From an uncultured bacterium (GTDB taxonomy: Bacteria; Bacillota_A; Clostridia; Oscillospirales; Oscillospiraceae): a stretch of DNA of 7,891 nt. The stretch is taken from the NCBI GenBank assembly GCA_905214605.1, contig CAJMMY010000041.1, positions 1 to 7,891 on the forward strand. The letters are read 5' to 3'. The translations under genes and the position numbers were made by a program. Shown here piece after piece: positions 1-6,349 of this stretch. Every line of letters begins with the position of its first letter. Within the stretch, counting starts at the first letter, position 1. The notes under the pieces were generated by a model. That model ran no database searches, had not been told where the DNA came from, and saw only the letters and a program-made list of their open reading frames with translations.

Positions 1-419
1 ACGGAGTTTCCGTCTACCATAACGGATTCTATCACATATCCGCTATCCGGAAGAACCGTAACGCTCATACTGCCGCCCCGCACCACAGTGGAAGTACCAG
101 CCGGGGAAACGTCTCCCCCTTTGCCGCAGCTAACGGAAATGGTATAGACCTGTTCTTCTTCCGGCAAGGTCATCTCCGGTACATCGGCAGGGTCTCCCTC
201 TTCGTCCGGCGTTTCGGTGGGCATAGGAGTCGGCTCCGTTGCGGGCCGCTGGTCAATCACCGTTGTGGCGTTGGGCGTTGTCTCCGCCTGGTCCTTGTTT
301 CCTCCGCTGCGGGCTGGAATGATTCCCGTCATAATCCCCAGTACCGCTCCCAAAATCAAAAACAGCAGCACTGCGCCAAACACATACAGTCCCGTTTTAC
401 CGCCTGAATTTTGTTCCAT
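1..419 (-). CDS. Membrane-anchored protein with an extracytoplasmic repeat domain (C-terminus cut by window edge)
   Basis: The frame is open from an ATG at 419 to the left edge, giving 139 complete codons. Residues 1-10 are polar, and residues about 11-34 form one hydrophobic helix, read as an uncleaved anchor or signal anchor. Residues 40-90 are a linker rich in Pro, Thr and Glu. From residue 92 the sequence runs TISVSCGKGGDVSPAG and later GYVIESVMVDG. This resembles the bacterial repeat/InlB B-repeat-like beta domains (PF18998 type) found in Clostridia surface proteins. AGAGG and GGGG lie 6-11 bases before the ATG, and a good promoter lies at 459-487. The expected layout is a short cytoplasmic end, one membrane helix and an outer domain. 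The function is unknown. The domain call rests on pattern alone, and the remainder lies outside the window. Confidence 0.75.
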   Translation of the reverse strand, partial: MEQNSGGKTGLYVFGAVLLFLILGAVLGIMTGIIPARSGGNKDQAETTPNATTVIDQRPATEPTPMPTETPDEEGDPADVPEMTLPEEEQVYTISVSCGKGGDVSPAGTSTVVRGGSMSVTVLPDSGYVIESVMVDGNS

Positions 420-458
420 AGTAATCCCCGCCTCTCTCCGGTTCAATCACTTTTCTCT

Positions 459-487
459 ATTATACATGAGACGATTGGATTTTACAA
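459..487 (-). promoter_or_regulatory. Sigma-A-type promoter for the membrane-anchored protein gene
   Basis: Read on the minus strand, TTGTAA (482-487), a 17-base spacer and a perfect TATAAT (459-464) precede the ATG at 419. The predicted start is near 452. The -35 box lies on the same bases as the -35 box of the opposing SDR promoter, so polymerase can probably occupy only one of them at a time. Confidence 0.7.
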
Positions 488-509
488 TTTGTTTCGAATA
501 TGCTACAAT
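481..509 (+). promoter_or_regulatory. Sigma-A-type promoter with extended -10 for the SDR gene
   Basis: TTTACA (481-486), a 17-base spacer and TACAAT (504-509) with TG one base upstream (501-502) form an extended -10 promoter. The predicted start near 516 leaves a leader of about 26 bases that carries the ribosome binding site. It overlaps the minus-strand promoter at 459-487. Confidence 0.7.
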
Positions 510-531
510 AAAAAAATCAAATGAGTCATTT

Positions 532-536
532 GGAGG
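532..536 (+). promoter_or_regulatory. Ribosome binding site that fixes the SDR start
   Basis: GGAGG ends 5 bases before the ATG at 542. An in-frame ATG at 521 would add seven residues, but it lies about 5 bases from the predicted transcription start with no ribosome binding site before it. The family N-terminus (basic residues, then ALVTG) also fits the start at 542. Confidence 0.8.
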
Positions 537-541
537 TTCTT

Positions 542-1249
542 ATGCAAAAACGTGCATTGGTCACCGGCTCCTCCCGGGGAATCGGTGCCGCTACCGCCAG
601 AGCATTGGCGGCAGACGGTTGGGAAGTCAACATCAACTATTATCAGTCCGAGGAAAAAGCGCTGGCACTGGCTGCTGAGCTGGGCACCCGGGCATTCCGG
701 GCAGACGTATCCGACCCGAAACAGGTGCAGGCGATGTTCGATGCCATGGGTCCGGTGGAACTGTTGGTCAACAACGCCGGCGTTGCCCACGAGGGATTGA
801 TTACCGATATTTCAGAAGAACAGTGGCAGCGGCTTTTTGCCGTAAACGTGGGCGGCGTGTTCAACTGCGTCCGAGCTGCCCTGCCGTATATGATTCACAT
901 CAAGCACGGCATCATCATCAACACTTCTTCCATTCTGATGAAGGCCGGCGGCTCCTGCGAGGCTGCTTACACCGCCACCAAAGGTGCCATTGAGGGTCTG
1001 ACCAAGTCTCTGGCACGGGAATTGGGTCCCTCCGGCATCCGCGTCTGTGCGGTTGCTCCCGGCGCCATTGAGACAGATATGCTCTCCTGCTTTAGCCGGG
1101 AGGAATTGGACGCTGTGGCAGCGCAGGCACCGCTGGAGCGAAACGGTATGCCGGAAGACGTGGCTCGGGTGACGGCCATGCTGGCTTCCGATGCCTGCCA
1201 GTTTGTAACCGGCGCCATTGTGCCCGTGGACGGCGGCAACATTCTGTAA
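542..1249 (+). CDS. Short-chain dehydrogenase/reductase, FabG-like (possible EF-P 5-aminopentanone reductase)
   Basis: This 235-residue protein is a classical SDR, an NAD(P)H-dependent carbonyl reductase. The cofactor glycine motif TGSSRGIG is at 8-15 and NNAG at 77-80. The catalytic tetrad is N102, S130, Y143 and K147 (YTATK), and the end carries the usual VDGG. FabG proteins run about 245 residues, so it is full length. It stands alone, with no fatty acid synthesis genes beside it, which argues against the housekeeping 3-oxoacyl-ACP reductase. The stretch GGSCEAAYTATK resembles the stand-alone Firmicute SDRs (YmfI type) that reduce the 5-aminopentanone group on elongation factor P. That assignment is inference. 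The family and reductase chemistry are secure; the substrate is not. It has its own promoter and terminator, so it is probably a single-gene unit. Confidence 0.85.
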   Translation: MQKRALVTGSSRGIGAATARALAADGWEVNINYYQSEEKALALAAELGTRAFRADVSDPKQVQAMFDAMGPVELLVNNAGVAHEGLITDISEEQWQRLFAVNVGGVFNCVRAALPYMIHIKHGIIINTSSILMKAGGSCEAAYTATKGAIEGLTKSLARELGPSGIRVCAVAPGAIETDMLSCFSREELDAVAAQAPLERNGMPEDVARVTAMLASDACQFVTGAIVPVDGGNIL

Positions 1250-1267
1250 TTTTCCCATCTCTGCAAC

Positions 1268-1300
1268 AAAGGCAGTTCCGAAATCTCGGAACTGCCTTTT
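1268..1300. terminator. Intrinsic terminator between convergent genes, possibly bidirectional
   Basis: A perfect 14-base stem (1268-1281 with 1286-1299) closes a 4-base loop and contains GGCAGTTCCGA. On the plus strand it runs into TTTT at 1297-1300, 18 bases after the SDR stop. On the minus strand it follows the ricT stop directly and ends in TTTGTTG, a weaker U-tract. One hairpin may therefore serve both genes. Confidence 0.85.
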
Positions 1301-1303
1301 GCG

Positions 1304-2680
1304 TTATTCGGTGGGTTTATCGGATTTGGGTTTCCGATTGTTGTAATGCCGCCGACGGTTGTTATTGTGATTGGGTTTCTTCTCGCCGTTCTGGCTCTGC
1401 GGACCGGCATTGGGCTTTGCAGCCTTTTCTTCAGCAGGTTTCTGACCGCCCTGATTCTGCCGGGGCTGGCGATTCCGTCTGTTCTGGTCCTGCTGACCGC
1501 CCTGACGTTTTTTGTCCGGGTTCTGCTGCGGTTTTTCTCTCCGTTCGGCCGGTTTCTCCGTCCGCTCACCCTGGGCCTGTTTGGGCTGATTCTGACCGCC
1601 GGAGCGGCCGCCCTCCCGTCTTCCGTTGGGGCGGCGGCGATTGTTATTGTTCCGGTTCCGGCGCTGATTCTCGTAGTTTTCCCGCGCCTCCTGCTCTGCC
1701 TTCTCGGCAGCTGCCATACGCGCCTTCCGTTCCTGCTTTTTGTCCTGATCCTCGTACTCGTCCAGCAGGATAATGTCTTCCCATTCATCCCGCTCTTCCA
1801 CGACTTCCGGCTCTGCCTTGGGCACGTACTTCAGCACGTCCGGCAGGGGCTCGCCCTCTTTCGGACGTCCACCGGGCACTGCAGCCACCTGCTCTGCGGA
1901 ATAGTTGTGCTGCTCCGTGGGATTTTCTCCATCCAGACGAACCTTTACCTGCTGGCGCAGCAGATTCACCTGGGTTACGTTGCCGTAGCCGTCCGGAGTC
2001 TGGACAAACGCGCCGTTTTTCGGCACCGTCTTGACCAAATCCTCATAAGCCTCCTGCTCATACCGCAGGCAGCACATCAGACGTCCGCAACAACCGGAAA
2101 TCTTCTTCGGATTCAGAGACATATTCTGCACCTTTGCCATTTTCGTGGACACCGGGTAGAACTCATTCAAAAACTGGCTGCAGCAGAACGGTCTGCCGCA
2201 AATCCCCAGACCACCCATCATTTTTGCCTCATCCCGCACGCCAATCTGGCGCAATTCGATGCGGCTGCGGAACACGGAGGCCAAATCCTTGACCAATTCC
2301 CGGAAATCCACGCGGCCATCGGAGGTGAAGAAGAAGGTAATCTTATTTCCGTCGAAATTGCACTCCACGTTCACCAGTTTCATATCCAGACCGTGTTCTG
2401 CAATTTTTTTCTTGCCGATTTCGAATGCCTCGGCCTCTTTTTTCTTGTGGTTCTCCACCACCCGGAGGTCTCCCTCCGTAGCCACCCGGAGCACGGGCTG
2501 CAGCGGCAGGACCACACGGTCATCCGCCACTCCATGAACGCCTTGGGCGCAATAAGCCAATTCCCGGCCATTGGCAGTCTCTACCACCACCCGGTCCCCT
2601 TCCTTCGGCTGGGTTCCGTTGGGGTCAAAATAATAAATCTTCCCGCAGGGTTTGAATCGTATGCTGACTACATCTGTCAC
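1304..2680 (-). CDS. ricT: RicT (YaaT/PSP1 family), Fe-S subunit of the Ric RNA-processing complex, with a long disordered tail
   Basis: This 458-residue protein has the PSP1 C-terminal domain of YaaT/RicT. The start is like other family members (VVSIRFKPCGKIYYFDP, 4-20). The cysteine signature follows: GGLGICGRPFCC (156-167) and SGCCGRLMCC (195-204), giving C161, C166, C167, C197, C198, C203 and C204. In B. subtilis RicT works with RicA and RicF, binds Fe-S clusters and supports RNase Y-dependent mRNA maturation, with effects on sporulation, competence and biofilm. The core ends near residue 275. An acidic patch (about 289-312) and a tail of nearly 150 residues rich in Arg, Asn, Gln, Gly and Lys follow, whereas B. 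subtilis YaaT has about 275 residues in all. The start is GTG, directly after the holB stop, with GAGGA about 8 bases upstream inside holB. Translation is probably coupled. Confidence 0.93.
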   Translation of the reverse strand: MTDVVSIRFKPCGKIYYFDPNGTQPKEGDRVVVETANGRELAYCAQGVHGVADDRVVLPLQPVLRVATEGDLRVVENHKKKEAEAFEIGKKKIAEHGLDMKLVNVECNFDGNKITFFFTSDGRVDFRELVKDLASVFRSRIELRQIGVRDEAKMMGGLGICGRPFCCSQFLNEFYPVSTKMAKVQNMSLNPKKISGCCGRLMCCLRYEQEAYEDLVKTVPKNGAFVQTPDGYGNVTQVNLLRQQVKVRLDGENPTEQHNYSAEQVAAVPGGRPKEGEPLPDVLKYVPKAEPEVVEERDEWEDIILLDEYEDQDKKQERKARMAAAEKAEQEARENYENQRRNRNNNNRRRPNGRREGGRSGGQNQPKQAQGERTEKPAERREKPQQNPDKKRQGGQQDQNRRNRQPRQNQGGQKPAEEKAAKPNAGPQSQNGEKKPNHNNNRRRHYNNRKPKSDKPTE

Positions 2681-3508
2681 TTATTTGTTCCTCGTTTCTA
2701 CAGGGGCCGCTCCCCCGATACTTTTCACTGCAACGGCACCAAACAAATGCTTGATGCCCACATTCACCGCCAGATAAGCCTGACAGCGTTCCATTACCTC
2801 CAAAATCCGCCAGCAATCCTCCGGCGTCAGCTGAGGTGTTTTCCGACGCCGGCACAGCAAATCGGTGAGAACCGACTGCACTGCCTGCGTCCACTGATTG
2901 CAGAACGCGGCATCCGATGCCGCCGCCCGGTCATTGCACCACGCCAACAGCGCGGACTTCTTCCCGGCAGCAACCAATTTCAGATACTCCAATGCAGCTT
3001 TTTCCGCCTCCGGGTCTGCCTCCGGCGCATCGTCATTGCTGGTGATTTCCACGCACCGGGAACGAATGGTCGGCAGCAGCATAGCCGGTGTGGCTGTGGA
3101 GAGAATCAGCACCACCCCTTTGGGCGGCTCCTCCAACAATTTCAGCAGCGCGTTCTGGGCATTGGGGTTCATGGTTTCAGCCTCATGAATTACAAACGCC
3201 TTTCCCGGTGCCTCGTTGGACATAATCTGCGCCTGACCAATCATATCCCGAATCTGGTCCACGCGGATTTCCCGTTTCTGCTTGCCCTTATCGTCAGTTT
3301 CCCGGCGAATATGGATAATATCCGGATGCACACCGTCCCGGGCTTTTCGGCAATCCCGGCACATTCCGCAGGGGCGCTTGCCCGTTCCGGAACAGACTGC
3401 CGCAGCAGACAGCGTCTGCACATTCTGCTGACGCGCCGTTTCCGATGCCGATGCAACGATATACGCATGAGATAAGCGGGAACCGTCGCCCAACTGCAGC
3501 CCTTCCAT
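2681..3508 (-). CDS. holB: DNA polymerase III delta-prime subunit (clamp loader)
   Basis: This 275-residue protein fits the delta-prime subunit, a stator of the clamp loader that places the beta sliding clamp on primed DNA. A zinc-binding cysteine group is at C39, C47, C50 and C53. The P-loop position is degenerate (ASASETARQQ, no GKT), as expected for a subunit that does not hydrolyse ATP. The segment NAQNALLKLLEEPP (116-129) is the family hallmark, and TIRSRC (147-152) is the SRC motif supplying the arginine finger (R151). The Walker B-like site reads IHEAE, with His where Asp is usual, consistent with no ATPase activity. GGAGG sits 7 bases before the ATG. The pair holB then ricT is also adjacent in B. 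subtilis, which supports both calls. It is the first gene of a two-gene operon with its own promoter. Confidence 0.92.
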   Translation of the reverse strand: MEGLQLGDGSRLSHAYIVASASETARQQNVQTLSAAAVCSGTGKRPCGMCRDCRKARDGVHPDIIHIRRETDDKGKQKREIRVDQIRDMIGQAQIMSNEAPGKAFVIHEAETMNPNAQNALLKLLEEPPKGVVLILSTATPAMLLPTIRSRCVEITSNDDAPEADPEAEKAALEYLKLVAAGKKSALLAWCNDRAAASDAAFCNQWTQAVQSVLTDLLCRRRKTPQLTPEDCWRILEVMERCQAYLAVNVGIKHLFGAVAVKSIGGAAPVETRNK

Positions 3509-3572
3509 GGCTTTGCCTCCGAATTCTTCGTCTTTCCATGCAGCCCCTCAACGAAACTGCGTGAATCATTTT

Positions 3573-3601
3573 ATTTTAACCGTTTTTCGGACCATAGTCA
3601 A
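3573..3601 (-). promoter_or_regulatory. Sigma-A-type promoter of the holB-ricT operon
   Basis: On the minus strand, TTGACT (3596-3601), a 17-base spacer and TAAAAT (3573-3578) form a good promoter. The predicted start is near 3566, leaving a leader of about 58 bases before the holB ATG. It lies just beyond the khpB terminator, so holB-ricT can be expressed independently of the rpmH operon. Confidence 0.75.
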
Positions 3602-3644
3602 CAATATCTGTTGGTTTTCCGTTTCGGAATCCCGAATAAATCGA

Positions 3645-3692
3645 AAAAGAACTGCCTCCCATGACGTTTCCGCCATTTGAGACAGTTCTTTT
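3645..3692 (-). terminator. Terminator of the rpmH-khpB operon, with an inner GAAA-capped stem
   Basis: Ten bases past the khpB stop, AAAAGAACTGTCTC (3692-3679) pairs with GAGGCAGTTCTTTT (3658-3645), 14 pairs including one G-U, and a further T follows. Inside, an AA/GG internal loop leads to a 6-pair stem (one G-U) closed by GAAA, a GNRA tetraloop. The U-tract is mostly within the stem. It lies before the holB promoter and so separates the two operons. Confidence 0.85.
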
Positions 3693-3702
3693 ACTCATTC
3701 AA

Positions 3703-4464
3703 TCAAGTCCACTCACGGGAAACCGGCTTTTTGGAGCCGGACTCGTTCTGCGGCTTTTCATACGACACGACCACCCGGCGATTGGGCTCGGTGCCGATGG
3801 AACTGGTGCTGACGCCCTCATAATCCTGCAGCGCTGCGTGAATCACGTGACGCTCGTAGGAATTCATAGGCTCCAGAGCCATGCTCCGTTTATACCGGAC
3901 GGCTTTTGCAGCCATCTTCTCTGCCAGACGAACCAGAGCCTCTTCCCGCTTTGCGCGGTAAGCCTCTGCATCCACACTGATGTGCAGACGTTTTTCGCTG
4001 CCGTGATTGACTGCATAGTTGGTCAGATGCTGAATGGCATCCAGAGTCTCGCCCCGGCGGCCAATCACCATGCCCATGCCCTTACCGGACAGATTCACGT
4101 TCAAGCCGCCATCGGGCTTGTCCGTAATCTCGATATTGGCCTGGACACCCATCTTTTCCAGCAAACCGCTGAGGAAGTCATAAACTTTCTCGTGGTCCGG
4201 ATTTCCATCGTTTGCCGAAGATACCTGAGTTTCTTCCGCTGCCACAGGCTCAGCCGGTGCAGCAGCTGCCTGCTCCTGCACTTCGTCCGGTGCCTCATAG
4301 GACACGCGCACGACTGCGGGAGAAGCACCGATTCCCAGGAATCCGCTTTTGGCACGTTCCAGGATTTCCACCTGGACGTCGTCCCGGGTCAGACCCAGGT
4401 CCGCCAGCGCTGCAGCAATTGCAGCTTCTTCGGTCTTGCCGGATTTCTCTATACTTTTTAACAT
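3703..4464 (-). CDS. khpB: KhpB (Jag), KH and R3H domain RNA-binding protein
   Basis: This 253-residue protein has the three Jag parts in order. Residues 1-55 are the Jag_N domain, containing AKSGFLGIG (38-46). A Glu/Ala/Pro-rich linker follows at about 58-90. A KH domain carries the GXXG loop IGRRGETLD (134-142), and the C-terminal R3H domain carries RHVIH (205-209). KhpB pairs with KhpA in several Gram-positives and binds many RNAs; in streptococci it affects cell elongation and division. KhpA is not in this window. The gene follows yidC by 14 bases, the usual position. AGGAG lies about 9-10 bases before the ATG and next to the yidC stop, which suggests coupled translation. It is the last gene of its operon; mnmE, which often follows jag, is absent here. 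Confidence 0.93.
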   Translation of the reverse strand: MLKSIEKSGKTEEAAIAAALADLGLTRDDVQVEILERAKSGFLGIGASPAVVRVSYEAPDEVQEQAAAAPAEPVAAEETQVSSANDGNPDHEKVYDFLSGLLEKMGVQANIEITDKPDGGLNVNLSGKGMGMVIGRRGETLDAIQHLTNYAVNHGSEKRLHISVDAEAYRAKREEALVRLAEKMAAKAVRYKRSMALEPMNSYERHVIHAALQDYEGVSTSSIGTEPNRRVVVSYEKPQNESGSKKPVSREWT

Positions 4465-4478
4465 AAGGTACTCTCCTG

Positions 4479-5714
4479 TTATGCTTCTGCCTCGGGCGTT
4501 TCTGCCGTCGGCTGCTCTTCCTGTTTGCCAAAGCGATCGGGCTCATAGGCTCTGCCCCGGGCATACCGGCGGCCGCCTACCTGAGATGCAGGTACTTCTG
4601 CCTCTTCAATGCCCAGACGCTCCCGGCGTTCTGCACGGTCTGCTGCAATTGCAGCAGCCTTCAGCTCATCAGATTTCTGCTTTTCTGCAGCCTGCAGTTT
4701 CTTCTTGCTGGTGTTTTTGTTCACGGTTGTAGTACCTTCCGCCTTTTTGCGTTCGGTCTCTTTCCGTTTCTTCTCCAGCTCTTCTTCCCGTTTCCGTTCC
4801 CGTTCCAGCCACTCGGTGTCTTCTTCCAGCAGCTTTTTCCGGTAAATCTTCGTGAGGATAAAATCACGTGCGATACCGAAAACGCTGTTGGCAATCCAGT
4901 AAACACCCATAGCAGCGGGCATTGCAAAGCAAATCCACACAGACATCAGGGGCATGAAGATTTCCATGGTCTTATTCGTTGCAGCCATCTGATCGCCCTG
5001 AGGGCCGGCAGCTACAGGCGGATTCATCTTCATGGAGATTTTCATAGATGCCCAAGACAGCAGGGCGGAAACGATAGGAATCAGGAACAGGCCAAATGCC
5101 GGCAGCCAACCGGACAGCTGGCTGAAATCAGCGCCAATCCAGAAAGCCAGACGGGGCGTGGAGCCCAGGTTCATGCCAAGGAAAGAATAGCTGATATCCT
5201 TCAGAGCAGGCACCACAGCAGACATCTCTGCGTAATTCTCATGGCACAGCTGTGCCATAACGATTTCCAGATACTGCTTTGCGCGGTTGCTCAGCTCAGC
5301 AACGTCCAACAGATTCATCTTTTCCAGCGTTGCCTGCACCAAGGAAACTTCCTCGGAAGTCAGACCCATCATGTGGGTCAAGGGCTGACGGATCACGCTG
5401 TACAAAGGAATCAGAATCAGCAGGGGGATGAAAGACCACGCACAACCGGACATGGGGTTGATGTGTTCTTCCTGATAGAGCTTAGATACCTCTTGCTGGT
5501 ACTTCTGCGGATTTCCGGCATGACGTGCCTCCAGCTCCTTCAGACGGGGCTGCAGACGGGTGGTGCGCAGCATGCTCTTCTTGCTCTGTGCCATGAACGG
5601 GGTCATAATCAGGTTCACAACCAGTGCAAAAAGAATCACAGACACACCGTAGCTGCCGAAAATCTCATAGAACTTCATCAGAAGCCAGGAAAAGGGTACT
5701 GTAATGATCGACAT
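4479..5714 (-). CDS. yidC: YidC/Oxa1 family membrane protein insertase
   Basis: This 411-residue protein is of the Gram-positive YidC type, without the large periplasmic domain of proteobacteria. It inserts membrane proteins alone or with SecYEG. Hydrophobic segments are at about 21-40, 93-113, 203-222 and 252-282, with a further amphipathic or membrane stretch at 3-16. Family landmarks include RLQPRLKELEARHAGNPQKY (53-72) and HINPMSGCAWSFIP (84-97). The charged hairpin before INPMSG is the C1 loop. The C-terminal tail from about 292 to 411 is long and highly charged (EERKR-type blocks), as in YidC proteins that contact the ribosome. No lipoprotein signal with a lipobox Cys is seen at the N-terminus. 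Residue 34 is Asn where the family has Arg or Lys in the hydrophilic groove. TTGGAG lies 7 bases before the ATG. Confidence 0.95.
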   Translation of the reverse strand: MSIITVPFSWLLMKFYEIFGSYGVSVILFALVVNLIMTPFMAQSKKSMLRTTRLQPRLKELEARHAGNPQKYQQEVSKLYQEEHINPMSGCAWSFIPLLILIPLYSVIRQPLTHMMGLTSEEVSLVQATLEKMNLLDVAELSNRAKQYLEIVMAQLCHENYAEMSAVVPALKDISYSFLGMNLGSTPRLAFWIGADFSQLSGWLPAFGLFLIPIVSALLSWASMKISMKMNPPVAAGPQGDQMAATNKTMEIFMPLMSVWICFAMPAAMGVYWIANSVFGIARDFILTKIYRKKLLEEDTEWLERERKREEELEKKRKETERKKAEGTTTVNKNTSKKKLQAAEKQKSDELKAAAIAADRAERRERLGIEEAEVPASQVGGRRYARGRAYEPDRFGKQEEQPTAETPEAEA

Positions 5715-5751
5715 TCAGTTACTCCAATCGTAATTCATTATTCGGTTTTCT

Positions 5752-5770
5752 TCCGGTTCATGGAACCGGA
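5752..5770. repeat. Perfect 8-bp inverted repeat across the yidD stop codon
   Basis: TCCGGTTC (5752-5759) and GAACCGGA (5763-5770) form a perfect stem around a 3-base loop. The yidD stop codon (5758-5760) lies at the tip. On the minus strand no U-tract follows, so it is not a standard terminator. It may slow RNA decay or regulate the step from yidD to yidC; the role is inference. Confidence 0.6.
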
Positions 5771-5976
5771 TCGTAAAAATTATGCTCCCCTTTATGAAAA
5801 GGGTGGCATCTGCAAATGCGTTTGAATGCCAACCAGCCGCCTTTCAGCGCGCCGTATTTTTCAATGGCCTCCAATGCATACTGCGAGCAGGTCGGGACAA
5901 AGCGGCAGCAAGGCGGCGTATACGGAGAAATGGCCCGCCGATAGAATCGAATCAGCGCCAGCAAAATCGCTTTCAC
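5758..5976 (-). CDS. yidD: YidD membrane protein insertion efficiency factor
   Basis: This small basic protein has 72 residues if it starts at the GTG at 5976. It matches YidD through the pattern [16 protein letters not shown] (11-26), [11 protein letters not shown] (28-38), the KGG region (45-47) and the DPVP end. YidD is an amphipathic membrane-associated protein that helps YidC insert its clients. The gene lies between rnpA and yidC, the standard place. I chose GTG because it gives the usual family N-terminus ([14 protein letters not shown]) and shares GTGA with the rnpA stop, a layout typical of translational coupling. AGGAG lies only 2 bases before this GTG, which is tight. An ATG at 6021 would add 15 residues unlike the family. 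The segment before DPVP (GEHNFY) is longer than the common GGY. Confidence 0.9.
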   Translation of the reverse strand: MKAILLALIRFYRRAISPYTPPCCRFVPTCSQYALEAIEKYGALKGGWLAFKRICRCHPFHKGEHNFYDPVP

Positions 5977-6329
5977 TTCTCCTGCCCGCTTTCCGTGGAA
6001 AGAATGCCGAGCTGTTTGCATGCCTTTTCAAAAGCACGCTCCAGCTGCGCGTACGTAGCCTGAGCACTTTTACCCCGCGCCACGATGACTAGGTCCGTGC
6101 CTCGGCAAAGCTTGTCCTCCCGCAGGCGGTAAATCTCCCGCAGACGGCGGCGGATTTTATTCCGCACAACAGCCTTGCCGATTTTATTGGACACGGTCAC
6201 GCCGATACGGTTGGTATCCCGCCCGGTTTGCCGGACGTACAGCACAAGATACGGTGTGACAGCACTTTTCCCCTTCTTGTACAGGCGCCGGAACTCGTAG
6301 TTCTTTTTTAAGGTGTCTGTGAATTCCAT
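5973..6329 (-). CDS. rnpA: Ribonuclease P protein component
   Basis: This 118-residue basic protein binds the catalytic RNase P RNA and helps it cleave the 5' leader from pre-tRNA. The family hallmark, the RNR motif, is seen as [15 protein letters not shown] (54-68), preceded by [13 protein letters not shown] (41-53). The N-terminal [15 protein letters not shown] fits the usual start, and the length matches the family (about 110-120). GAGG lies 7 bases before the ATG. The gene follows rpmH by 40 bases, with a possible attenuating inverted repeat between them, and its stop overlaps the yidD start by 4 bases. The RNase P RNA gene is not in this window. Confidence 0.96.
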   Translation of the reverse strand: MEFTDTLKKNYEFRRLYKKGKSAVTPYLVLYVRQTGRDTNRIGVTVSNKIGKAVVRNKIRRRLREIYRLREDKLCRGTDLVIVARGKSAQATYAQLERAFEKACKQLGILSTESGQEK

Positions 6330-6349
6330 AGCCTTACCTCTTCGTCCTC

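Noticed and set aside
967..1788. A 273-codon minus-strand frame overlapping the ricT end and the SDR antisense.
   Set aside because: It is a frame-shifted reading of the ricT low-complexity tail (Arg/Thr-rich) and runs through the terminator at 1268-1300.
1346..3475. A 709-codon open frame on the plus strand, antisense to ricT and holB.
   Set aside because: It is Leu/Arg/His-rich without domain motifs and lies opposite two certain genes. Codon bias of GC-rich genes often leaves such antisense frames open. No ribosome binding site or promoter supports it.
2681..3508. HolB with a defective ATP site, possibly a decaying gene.
   Set aside because: Loss of the P-loop is normal for delta-prime. 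The zinc cysteines, SRC motif and full length are intact.
1271..3658. GGCAGTTC shared by the terminators at 1268-1300 and 3645-3692, perhaps a dispersed repeat.
   Set aside because: The match is about eight bases within GC-containing terminator stems. The flanks differ, so there is no evidence of a mobile repeat.
3661..4461. A 266-codon plus-strand frame opposite khpB.
   Set aside because: It has no recognisable domain, is fully antisense to a clear KhpB, and starts inside the operon terminator.
5977..6021. Longer YidD starting at the ATG at 6021.
   Set aside because: The 15 extra residues lie inside rnpA and do not resemble any YidD start, and AAAGG sits only about 2 bases before the ATG. 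The GTG at 5976 gives the family N-terminus.
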